Below are positions 44,636 through 55,800 of a DNA stretch of 64,000 nt, in pieces. Location: contig CM037476.1 of the NCBI GenBank assembly GCA_021014325.1, positions 15,288,827-15,352,826 on the forward strand. The letters are read 5' to 3'. The notes under the pieces were generated by a model, which saw only the letters and a program-made list of their open reading frames with translations, did not search any database and was not told the origin of the DNA. The stretch is from Plazaster borealis (Eukaryota > Echinodermata > Asteroidea > Forcipulatida > Labidiasteridae). The stretch's first letter is position 1. Each line of letters begins with the position of its first letter. The position numbers and the translations under genes were made by a program.

Positions 44636-47600
44636 TTAGTGGGATGACTCGGATGGACTCTGAGGGTGTTTCTGCCTCCAGTATAACCACAATGCAGCAA
44701 TAACAGTCAGTGATTGTACACCAGCCATCAGACTGAAAGTCACAGTGTAGTCACCAGTAGTGTCATAAATCAATCCTGGTAGAAAGACACAAAGAAGAAA
44801 GCACACAGATAAAATAGGTAGTGTTTTACAAATTTTGTATTCGTTATTTATTAGCATAAATATCCTTCTGGTAGTTCTGGTAGTTATGCATCATTGCACA
44901 TGAATATCTCTCTATCCAATGAACCATTGGGTTTGTAAGACCAGTGCCTGTCATTATCTTTGCTGATAAAGACAGGGGACTAGTCTAGTGCTACCGCTGC
45001 TGACGAGCAATATGAACTCACCTGGAAAATATAAAAAAAGGAGTGTTGTTGTACCAGACAACAGTCCCATCCATCCCAGTACATGGCCCATCTGTTCTCC
45101 ACCGAATACTTCCTTAATGACAACGTCTACGAGAATAAGAGCCATTGAGAAAGCGTTTCCAAACACAAAAGTAATCGCAGCAATGGGCCAAAAAGACGTT
45201 AACCACGGATCAACAGCATAATAAATGGCCATTAAAAGTAGAGCTGTAGCAAACAAAATGAGTGTGCTGACAACCTGCACAGTTTGAACCAATGGACCAA
45301 TCAGAATGCTGGAAATGATTCTCCCGATTCCATAAGCGACAATGAAATGAGATGCGTCTTCCATTGTGAATCCTTTATAGACAGTTGTGTACTGCACATA
45401 GTAAATTATCCAAGCAGAATACATCATTGTCCAAACGCTGACTAGAAATACAACAAGCCAGAAGGATAAGGATGAGAATAAGCCAAGCCGGAATGTATCT
45501 CTAGTGAATGTATACACTTTTGTAAAACATGAACGGCCACAGCGGGTGCTTGGTACCACTTCATCATCCCTTGTCTCTTGCTCTTCATCTGTGTGAGCTA
45601 CTTGATAACCATGTTGACTTCCTATAGCAGCAGGTGGCTTGTTCAGAGCTCCAAAGACAGTGAGATGTAAAAATATTCCTCCAAGTAATAGCATTGTTCC
45701 CCTCCAGCCATAGATGTCTAGGAAAAATTGTATCAAGGGCACAAAGGTGACAAAGGTGATGGAGCTGCCAAGGGCTGCCAATCCGTAGGCTGTTGTGACA
45801 GATTTACTGAAACAGTATCCGACCAGGTGCTTCAGTATCACTTGTGAGATGCCAATAGCTGGACCTGAAGAGTAAAACACACAGTTGTGAACAACCATTT
45901 GCCAATAATGTGAATCGACAAAATATGAAGATAATCAAACAGGAATATTCCATTTTATAAAATAAAATTTATTGAAACTAGTCACGATTTAGGCGATCTG
46001 ATACTAAATAGACCAGTTTACCATTATGTCCATCCCAATAATGCCCCAAAATCATTTTGTCCAAACCATTGTATGTGACTAACTGTAGTGTCCCACTGAA
46101 TGTGGCTGACAAGCTGTTTCAGACATAATTGTGTATGTCCGATATGTTGTTGCATAACAAACTTGCATCCAAGATTATTGTTACTGTTTAATCATTTTAT
46201 CATTTGTGACAGTATCGGTTTGTTTTTTCATATCTGTAAAAGCAATACACAGGTAAACTATTTTTTTTTATATTGAGAAACTTTTATTACTCGATTTGTT
46301 ATTACCTGTTATTAGGGTGAGGATCATTGTAATGACATATAAACTGGATAGAAATGATGCAGTTATCATGGAGATACCAGCAACAAATCCACTCACTGTC
46401 AACACAGTCCTTGTGCCAAATCTGTCTTTTAGCGGCGTTGCTAGGATTCCTTTAATACGAAAGAGAAAAGTGTCACAAGCAAAATTGAGTTTAAACCAGA
46501 TGTTAAGTGTAAGATTTTTTAAGGGTCATGCAGGTGTGAAAGATGGGGTCGGTGAAATCCAATTATATTTTGCAACTTTGATGTACTATGAAGACTATTT
46601 ACAAAAATCATATTAAACAAATCTGCAGTACCCCCCTCAGGAAAATAATGGTACCCCCTAAAATTGAGCCCAAAATCATGTACAAGAACAGTGTTTAGAG
46701 TATAAACACTTTTCTAAACACTTTCTTGCTATCACTTTGTAAACACGTCCTAATGATTAACATGTTTAATAGCTAAACGTGTAATGCACTAGACGTTAGC
46801 TATTAAACATTTTAATGTTTAATTTCTAAAATCTAATGTTTTAATCTAAACTTCTAATGTTTAATGTCTAAACATATAATGTTTAATATCTAAACACCAA
46901 GTGTCCTATACTGCTAAACACTAAACATGTCTAAACATGTTAATCATTAGGACGTGTTTACAAAGTGATAGCAAGAAAGTGTTTAGAAAAGTGTTTATAC
47001 TCTAAACACTGTTTTTACAGTGAGCTTAAAAACAGTTTTACGTCAAAATTACAGAAGTTACTACAGAAAAACTAAGCAATCAATTGATCTCAAACAAAAA
47101 TATTTTCAATGTGCATACCTTTGTGCTTGCACACACAACAGTACAGATGCTTACTACTTTAGCAACATTTATTTTTCGTTCCACCAAATTACCCCATTTT
47201 ACAAAATTTCAAAAATTGGAAAAATGTGAAATTTTGCCCTATTTTGAATTCGATTATTTTCTATATTCAGGCTAATTTCCAAATGTCCTTCATAACAACA
47301 CATTGCACACCCTTCAGCAATAGCCCTATGCTTTCAAAAGTGTGGGTTTTTATTTTTTTCTTGAGTGAGATGTATTGAAGTATTTGTCTTTTTGTGCTTT
47401 GTAAAATTTGCAACAAGTTAGACTTTACTTAAAAAAAAACATGATTTTAAAATAAATTTCATTTATTTTGCAATCAAGTTGAACAATTAGGATCATATCA
47501 TATATATTTTATTTACATAAAAGTAAAATACAAAAATGGACCTTAACCGTTTCATGTATAATGGTGTTTTGATGCTATATGGGCAAAAAATCGCGTTATT

Positions 47601-49727
47601 AGTAGGCCTTTGAAATTTGTTGCTAAAACCATTACTGTCTTTTTTTCTTCTTCTATTTTATCATTTTCTGTTATTTCCTCAACTGAAATTAATCAGTGTA
47701 TGATAGCATAAGAAAGCAGTGGGCGGACAAAGTTTCAGGCGTCCACGCTCAACAACAATACACAGTGCCTCTGATCCAGCAGCTGAGGCAGAGTCTAGCA
47801 CCAGCTCAGGAACTGCAGCTGGATCAGCTGGGAAAATTATCATACAGAACATGGGGTGGGCATTGAAAGGTCAGAGAAAACCAGCTTTGTCTGAAAATGT
47901 CAAATCTTTTCTGACTGATCAGTTCAATGCAGGTATAACTGGGCACAAAGCCGATGCCACGCACGTTGCAAAAGTCATGAAAACCTTGAAAAATATCAAT
48001 GGTCAGTTTGTTTTCCTTCCCGCAGAATGGCAGACTGCGAAGCAAATTTCAAGTTTTTTTAGTAGGCTTGCAGCTGCTCAGAAAAGGCATCAAGCAGGCA
48101 AAGGTCACCATGATGATGTGGATGTAGATGCGAGTAAAGAAGACTTTCGTTCTTGGGAAAGTTCAGAGAACGAAGAAAGACTTCGCAAATCAGTTTATGC
48201 TGAAAGAGACATTTCCCATCAAACATGTTTGGTGATATCAATGTTTGTACTCTAATTACACAGGACAAAGGTAAATCGAAACGCATAAGTGAATTGAAAG
48301 ATCTGTGTGAAAACTTTGGATTGAAAGTTGAAGGACCTGAAACGCGCAAAGACAGTTTCATCAAAGTACTGAAAAGTCTTGTTGCTCAATGGACATGGAC
48401 TTGCACCAACAAAGGTGGCTCCGAAGACAAGACATAATCATCATATTTATCGTAAGCCTTTCACTTTGCAGTAATAAAACCAACAGTGTAACTAAATAAT
48501 ACAAAAATTGAAACGTGCAATTATGTTATCATTATCAACACAGGTTATCATCATGACGATTAGCACGTTCCAAAATACAAAAGGCATATAATTAACAGAG
48601 TACAGTGTATTATCAGAAATAATTGTTTTAGAAATATAAAAAGTTATAACAGGTCAAACTGATTTTGTTATGTCATAGGTCCCAAAAGTATTATAGATCA
48701 GAAGTTCGAAATGCTATTACAACTGCAACTGTTTCTGATATCATCATAGCGTCTATGTACCATTGCATGCATTCACTGACTTGTGAATGTGATAGTGGAA
48801 TAGTTTCTCCCTTCAGTAAAAAAAAAAACCCTTAATATTTATGAACATTCGTCAGTACAACATGTTGACTTAAAAAATGGCTCTGAACATTTTTATTGAA
48901 CATACCATTAAATTGCTATAAACAACATTTTGTTGATGCTGTACAGGGTGGCCCAATCTTTAGCTAATATTATTTTTAACAACAAAGATTGTTTTTGTCA
49001 TGATGTATGGCTATACAGTAAGCATAGGCCTACGCCCTTCTTAATATTTATGCTGACGTCATATTTTAAGGGTCAAAGCGAGGGGTGCCATGATTTTTTT
49101 AACATTACCAATGGGGATCCTTTCACCCCCCTTGGTGATCCCCAAATTATAATTGAAATTCGCTGGCCCTCATCTTTCAACTTTATTAACAGCCTGCATG
49201 AACCTTAAAAAATCTGACACTTAAGAGTCAGTTCTGTGAGCTAACACTGAGCTGTTCCAGTTATTATTGTGATGTAGAATATACTTAATAAACTCTTGCA
49301 ACTAAGCAGAAAGTGAATATACTGAAATTCTGACAAAAACTTTGCTGATGTATTAAATGGGAAACAGGTCAACTCGTACGCATGCAAACTCGTACGCCAA
49401 TTGGTCAACTGGTGCGCCAACCAACTCGTACACACACAAACTTGAAAAAACAGACCTCATCATCAATGATTCATTGCTAAGCTTTTCAAACTTACCCGAG
49501 AATAGTAAACCTGCATCTACAAGAGCAACCATCCAGCCAATTAACCAAGTTGAAGTGATGAACTGTTCTTGTAGGGTAGGTAGCATCATTCCAAGGCCTT
49601 TTTTTAAAACAGCCCAAGCTAAATGGATTGTAAATAAATCTACTACAGCAATCCAGCCATGAAGACCACCATCCCCTAAAGAATCCATTAGGGAATGTAA
49701 AAGGCGCTCAAAGCAGCTAGGTTCCAT
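44636..49727 (-). CDS. Gene D: SLC16-family monocarboxylate-transporter-like protein, 452 aa, four exons
   Basis: Exons: 49496-49727 (ATG at 49727), 46306-46449, 45022-45864, 44636-44775, all phase 1. The exon 1 donor is CTCGG|GTAAGT, one base different from its sisters but still valid. Exon 1 reads LFTIHLAWAVLKKG, putting a Lys in span 1 where the others have Leu or Ile, and ends AGLLFSG. Exon 3 shares RIISSIL and TLILFATALLLMAIYY with gene C and has Arg for Cys in the STRCGRSC loop. The acceptor of exon 2 reads CGTATTAAAG as in gene E, differing from A-C by a short change inside the intron only. Intron 1 holds the TTAA element with a nested MITE. No MITE lies beyond the stop. Confidence 0.87.
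46689..47023. mobile_element. Palindromic MITE inserted into the gene D copy of the TTAA element
   Basis: Arms of about 90 bp are inverse complements. They begin CAGTGTTTAGAGTATAAAC on the left and end ACTCTAAACACTG on the right, with a TAAACATGTTTAATAG region and many TAATGTTTAA units in the middle. Genes B and E run uninterrupted from CATGTACAAGAAG to GAGCTTAAAAACAG at this point, giving a clear empty site. Non-coding. Confidence 0.85.
47697..48437 (+). pseudogene. Frame-disrupted copy of the FFSRLA/SAP-like exon, in gene D intron 1
   Basis: Same acceptor context as the B and E copies. Two frame breaks are visible against the E copy: one base is missing at about 47775 (CTGATCCAG for CTGATACCAG), and one is missing before the MFGDINVCTLITQ segment (CATCAAACATG). 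It also lacks 3 bp in the KGPRKVSA region. The FFSRLAAAQKR motif and the acidic stretch remain. Not functional as one protein. Confidence 0.65.
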
Positions 49728-50424
49728 TTTGATTTGTTTGTTTAAAACAGCAATACACAACAGGGTCTGCCCTTAACTTTTTCAGTGACTAGCCAGCAGG
49801 ACCAGTTAGCTTGTCATTTCACTAGTCCACAAACTTCTTCACTAGTTCATACTTTATATTCAATAGGAATGCTTTCCAACACTGAACTCGCCAGTGCACC
49901 TCTGATAAGGGAGAACACTGCACAAGTGAAGCTATGTGCATGTACATGCCGTTATCTGCTTCGCTGGAATCAAAGGTCTTTTGTAGGGTCAAAAGATTTC
50001 TATCAAAACAGTTCTATAGAATTCTATAACAAAAAACCTATAGAAATCCTATAAAATATTCTATAGAAAAACTGTAGAACATCTATTTAAAATGTGCATT
50101 TTGAGTAAATTCACTTTGAAGTTGGACATGTATTCATTTGTTGCTTTCATACCTTATTATCCTACATTATCACTTGCCAAATAGAAGGTATGTTTTTAAG
50201 CAGTTCTTCTTCACATTTTGTTATGTTATTCAAAATGAAACGATCTGAATAAACAATTATAACCTCATAAACCTATTCGTCAGTATGTAAAAAACATAGT
50301 TGTTTTAACATTGTTGTTTTTTACGCGCTTGTTCGTCACTTTTGTGCCCAATTCGTTAGTCTGTAAAAAAACAAATCTACACTCTGGGGCTTATTGGTCA
50401 GTAATATCACCATTAATGCAGGTA
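49728..50424. repeat. Upstream region of gene D and start of the D-E spacer
   Basis: Matches the sequence upstream of genes A, B and C, including the TTCTATAGAA cluster at about 50010-50080, 283 bp before the start of gene D. No gene. Confidence 0.6.
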
Positions 50425-50811
50425 ATTTAAAGACACTGGACACTATTGGTAATTGTCAAAGACCAGTCCTCTCACTTGGTGTATCTCAACATATGCATAA
50501 AATAACAAACCTGTGAAAATTTGAGCTCAATTGGTCGTCGAAGTTGCGAGATAATAATGCAAGAAAAAACACCATTGTCACACGAAGTTGTGTGCTTTCA
50601 GATGCTTGATTTCGAGACCTCAAAATCTAATTCCGAGGTCTCAAAATCGAATTCATAGAAAATTACTTCTTTCTCGAAAACTACGTTACTTCAGAGGGAG
50701 CCGTTTCTCACAATGTTTTATACTATCAACAGCTCCCCATTACTCTTTACCAAGTAAGGTTTTATGCCAATAATTATTTTGAGTAATTACCAATAGTGCC
50801 ACTGCCTTTAA
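50425..50811. mobile_element. TTAA-type MITE, CACTGGACAC subfamily, D-E spacer
   Basis: Third paralogous copy of 15622-16007, with TTAA at both ends. Confidence 0.75.
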
Positions 50812-52499
50812 CACGCTTTAATTTTTCATTTAAACATGATATTTCATGGTAAAATCGTGAGTGAAGCACTGATCCAGAATTCCTTCTTTTTTGGGTGGGG
50901 AGGAGAGAGTGGGTTTTGTGGGGTGGATGGGGTCGGATGGGATGGGTGTTGTTGGCATGTGGAATGGAGGGGAGGGGAGCTTTAAATTAAATTCAGATCG
51001 GGTTAAAAAACCCCACAAACAAACAAAAACTTCCATGTATTTAACCTTTAAACGAGGTACCTGTTTGGTCCTAACGAGGCTGCAGTTTCCAGCACAGAGG
51101 TGTGGCAGGCTTATTTGATAGGTTAAGCAGGTTTGTTCTGCCTTTTCTCAATGATTTCTTTAGGTAATTGTGTTGCTTACATGTCAAGGAATACCTACAA
51201 TTATTTTGATATTATTTGTTTGTTTATTTTTAATTAATTTGCATATAATTAGTTGAAAATAAAGAAAAACAAAAGAAATAAAGAACAGGCCACAAATTGT
51301 TAGTATTTTCTGTGAAATGATTATTTTCTGGGGGGGGGGCTTTGCTAACCACATAAACTGTCGGCAAAAGATAACAAGACATTCATTCACCACAAGCCCA
51401 TTGAACCATAGAGCAAGTATCAGACAAAGTTGCCTTGTCCATGCCTTGTCACCAAACACAGAGATAGGATTTTGTGGGTGTGCAATGGGAATTTGTTTTC
51501 CACCACCCCTCCTGACCAAATTGACGACCCCTGTTGATTGACACCCCTTCTACAACTTGTGTACTGGTACACTGTAGGATATCATGGATTATCACGGGGT
51601 TGGGATCTACCATTTTGTAATGGTTATGGTTTTTCCACGGAACTCTTCTCTACAAAATAACTCAAGATTGAAATGGAATTGAACATTGAAACTCATCAGA
51701 CAACTGAACCTCAATATAAAGACGGCACCCTAACAATGACGTCATGATGACATCATCAGGTGTCGAATTACAAGGTTTTTAAAGTCGAAAAATAAAAATT
51801 TGGTATTTGCTGTATCTCATTGAATATGAAAGCTATGATGTTCATAATTGGGCATGTGATAGATCAAGACTGGGGCAACATTTGAAAAGTTAACGTCAAA
51901 ATCGTATGACCTTTTCTTCAAGGTCCTGCCCCTAGTTCAAAGTTTGCCTTTGGTTTTTTTCTTGAAAAGCATCATTTTCGGGCTTGTCTACAACATAACT
52001 CAAGATTGAAATTGAATTTTACATTGAAACTCATCAGAGATTTGAACGTAAATATCAAGACGACACAAACTTGATGATATCATGATGACGTCATCAGGTA
52101 TTGAATTACAATGAATCAAATTTTAATATTTGTAAACAAATCATAACTCTTGAACCACATATTGGATTTTTACAATCTATACATCATCGGATAGGTCGTT
52201 AAACATTCAACAAACGCTACACAAAGTATGACCCTATTTGACCTTGACTTCCGGTTCAAACCGGAAGTTGAAAATTTCACAAAATTCTTATCTTGTCAAC
52301 ACCATATCATTCACTCATAATTTGATGACATTAATCTCGAACACCTTGTTTTTGTGACGATGTCACAAAAACTGATTCTCTAGTTATTCTAGAAGTTTTT
52401 CATACATCTTTGTTCAGTAGACCTTCTTAATAATTACTTGTATGTACATTTTGCAATATGGAAATTAATATGGAGTTAAATTGAATTGAATTGATATGG
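50812..52499. repeat. Shortened D-E spacer with inserted ACTTCCGG-type repeat
   Basis: Matches the A-B spacer to about 51630. Sequence related to the 13183-15497 insertion replaces the middle (51640-52390: TGACGTCATGATGACATCAT, CTTCCGGTTCAAACCGGAAG). From 52395 it rejoins the spacer near TCTAGAAGTTTTTCATAC. About 3.8 kb of the full-length module is therefore missing. No gene. Confidence 0.7.
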
Positions 52500-52837
52500 T
52501 TAAAGGTATCGTACACATTTGGTAATTGTCAAAAACCAGTGTTCTCATTTGGTGTATCCCAAAATATGCATAAAATAATAAGCCTCTGAAAATTTGGGCT
52601 CAATTGGTCATCGAAGTTGCAAGAAAAGGATGAAAGAAGATAGGAATAAAAAATTCTTGCAAGAAGTTTTTATTATTTTAGTGAGAAATTACCTCTTTCT
52701 CCAAAACTATGCTACTTCAGAGGGAGTCGTTTCCTACAATGTTTTATACTATCAACAGCTCTCCGTTGCTTGTTACCAAATAAGTTTTTATGATAATATT
52801 TGTTTTGAGTCATTACCAAACGTGTACGATACCTTTA
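52500..52837. mobile_element. TTAA-type MITE abutting the gene E stop codon
   Basis: Third copy of 20788-21116. The TIRs are kept (one base changed to ACACATTTGG on the left). The internal palindrome has diverged slightly. It ends 15 nt past the stop of gene E. Confidence 0.82.
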
Positions 52838-52852
52838 ATGGAGAGACGTTCT

Positions 52853-55800
52853 TTATTGGGATGACTTGGATGGACTCTGAGGGTGTTTCTGCCTCCAGTA
52901 TAACCACAATGCAGCAACAACAGTCAGTGATTGTATACCAGCCATTAGACTGAAAGTCACAGTGTAGTCACCAGTAGTGTCATAAATCAATCCTGGTAGA
53001 AAGACACAAAGAAGAAAGCACACAGATAAAATAGGTAGTGTTTTACAAATTTTGTATTCGTTATTTATTAGCATAAATATCCTTCTGGTAGTTCTGGTAG
53101 TTATGCATTATTGCACATGAATATCTCTCTACCCAATGAACCATTGGGTTTGTAAGACCAGTGCCTGTCATTATCTTTGCTGATAAAGACAGGGGACTAG
53201 TCTAGTGCTACCGCTGCTGACGAGCAATATGAACTCACCTGGAAAATATAAAAAAAGGAGTGTTGTTGTACCAGACAACAGTCCCATCCATCCCAGTACA
53301 TGGCCCATCTGTTCTCCACCGAATACTTCCTTAATGACAACGTCTACGAGAATAAGAGCCATTGAGAAAGCGTTTCCAAACACAAAAGTAATCGCAGCAA
53401 TGGGCCAAAAAGACGTTATCCACGGATCGACAGCATAATAAATGGCCATTAAAAGTAGAGCTATAGCAAGTAAAATGAGTGTGCTGACGACCTGCACAGT
53501 TTGAACCAATGGACCTATCAGAATGCTGGATAAGATTCTCCCAATTCCATAAGCGACAATGAAATGAGATGCGTCTTCCATTGTGAATCCTTTATAGACA
53601 GTTGTGTACTGCACATAGTAAATTATCCAAGCAGAATACATCATTGTCCAAACGCTGACTAGAAATACAACAAGCCAGAAGGATAAGGATGAGAATAAGC
53701 CAAGCCGGAATGTATCTCTAGTGAATGTATACACTTTTGTAAAACATGAACAGCCACAGCGGGTGCTTGGTACCACTTCATCATCCCTGGTCTCTTGCTC
53801 TTCGTCCATGTGAGCTACTTGATAACCATGTTGACTTCCTATAGCAGCAGGTGGTTTGTTCAGAGCTCCAAAGACAGTGAGATGTAAAAATATTCCTCCA
53901 AGTAATAGCATTGTTCCCCTCCAGCCATAGATGTCTAGGAAAAATTGTATCAAGGGCACAAAGGTGACAAAGGTGATGGAGCCGCCAAGGGCCGCCAATC
54001 CGTAGGCCGTTGTGACAGATTTACTGAAACAGTATCCGACCAGGTGCTTCAGTATCACTTGTGAGATGCCAATAGCTGGACCTGAAGAGTAAAACACACA
54101 GTTGTAAACAACCATTTGCCAATAATGTGAATGGACAAAATATGAAGATAATCAAACAGGAATATTCCATTTTATAAAATAAAATTTATTGAAACTATAG
54201 TCACGATTTAGGCGATCTGATACTAAATAGACCAGTTTACCATGATGTCCATCCCAATAATGCCCCCAAAATCATTTTGTCCAAACCATTTTCTGTGACT
54301 AACCGTAGTGTCCCACTCAATGTGGCTGACAAGCTGTTTCAGACATCATTGTGTATGTCCGATATGTTGTTGCATAACAAACTTGCATCCAAGATTATTG
54401 TTACTGTTTAATCATTTTATCATTTGTGACAGTATCGATTTGTTTTTTCATTATAGATCTGTAAAAGCAATACACAGGTAAACCATTTTTTTTTTATATT
54501 GAGAAACTTTTATTACTCGATTTGTTATTACCTGTTATTAGGGTGAGGATCATTGTAATGACATATAAACTGGATAGAAATGATGCAGTTATCATGGAGA
54601 TACCAGCAACAAATCCACTCACTGTCAACACAGTCCTTGTGCCAAATCTGTCTTTTAGCGGCGTTGCTAGGATTCCTTTAATACGAAAGAGAAAAGTGTC
54701 ACAAGCAAAATTGAGTTTAAACCAGATGTTAAGTGTAAGATTTTTTAAGGGTCATGCAGGTGTGAAAGATGGGGTCGGTCAAATCCAATTATATTTTGCA
54801 ACTTTGATGTACTATGAAGACTATTTACAAAAATCACATTAAACAAATCTGCAGTACCCCCCTCAGGAAAATAATGGTACCCCCTAAAAATGAGCCCAAA
54901 ATCATGTACAAGAAGGAGCTTAAAAACAGTTTTACGTCGAAATTACAGAAGTTACTATACAGAAAAACTAAGCAACCAATTGATTTTAAACAAAAATATT
55001 TTCAATGTGCACAGCTAGCTTTGTGCTTGCACACACAACACTACAGTTGCTTACTATTTTAGCAACATTTATTTTTTTGTTCCACCAAATTACCCAATTA
55101 TTTTACAAAATTTGAAAAATTTGAAAAATTTGAAATTTTGCCCGTTTTTGAATTCGATTATTTTCTATATTCAGACTAATTTCCAAATGTCCTTCATAAC
55201 AACACATTGCACACCCTTCAGCAATAGCCCTATGCTTTCAAAAGTGTGGGTTTTTATTTTTTTCTTGAGTGAGATGTCTTGACGTATTTGTCTTTTTGTG
55301 CTTTGTAAAATTTGCAACAAGTTAGACTTTACTTTAAAAAACATGATTTTAAAATAAATTTCATTTATTTTGCAATCAAGTTGAACATTTAGGATCATAT
55401 CATATATATTTTATTTACATAAAAGTAAAATACAAAATTGGACCTTAACCGTTTCATGTATATAAAGGTGTTTTGATGTTATATATGCAAAAAATCGCGT
55501 TATTAGTAGGCCTTTGAAATTTGTTGCTAAAACCATTACTGTCTTTTTTTCTTCTTCTATTTTATCATCTTCTGTTATTTCCTCAACTGAAATTAATCAG
55601 CATATGATAGCACAAGAAAGCAGTGGGCGGACAAAGTTTCAGGCGTCCACGCTCAACAACAATACACAGTGCCTCTGATACCAGCAGCTGAGGCAGAGTC
55701 TAGCACCAGCTCAGGAACTGCAGCTGGATCAGCTGGGAAAATGATCATACAGAACATGGGGTGGGCATTGAAAGGTCCGAGAAAAGTATCAGCTTTGTCT

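Larger units (their letters stand above)
46507..49220. mobile_element. TTAA-flanked TIR transposon carrying an exon-like frame, copy in gene D
   Basis: Same ends as in gene B (GTGTAAGATTTTTTAAGGG and inverse). TTAA lies at 46503-46506 and 49221-49224. It is longer than the B copy mainly because a 335-bp MITE has inserted at 46689. The rest is a close match to B. Confidence 0.85.

Noticed and set aside
46296..46616. Apparent frameshift in exon 2 of genes D and E (CCTTTAATACG instead of CCTTTTACG on the plus strand)
   Set aside because: The change lies 3' of the acceptor on the genomic plus strand, in the intron. The AG at the exon 2 boundary and the 144-nt exon are intact.
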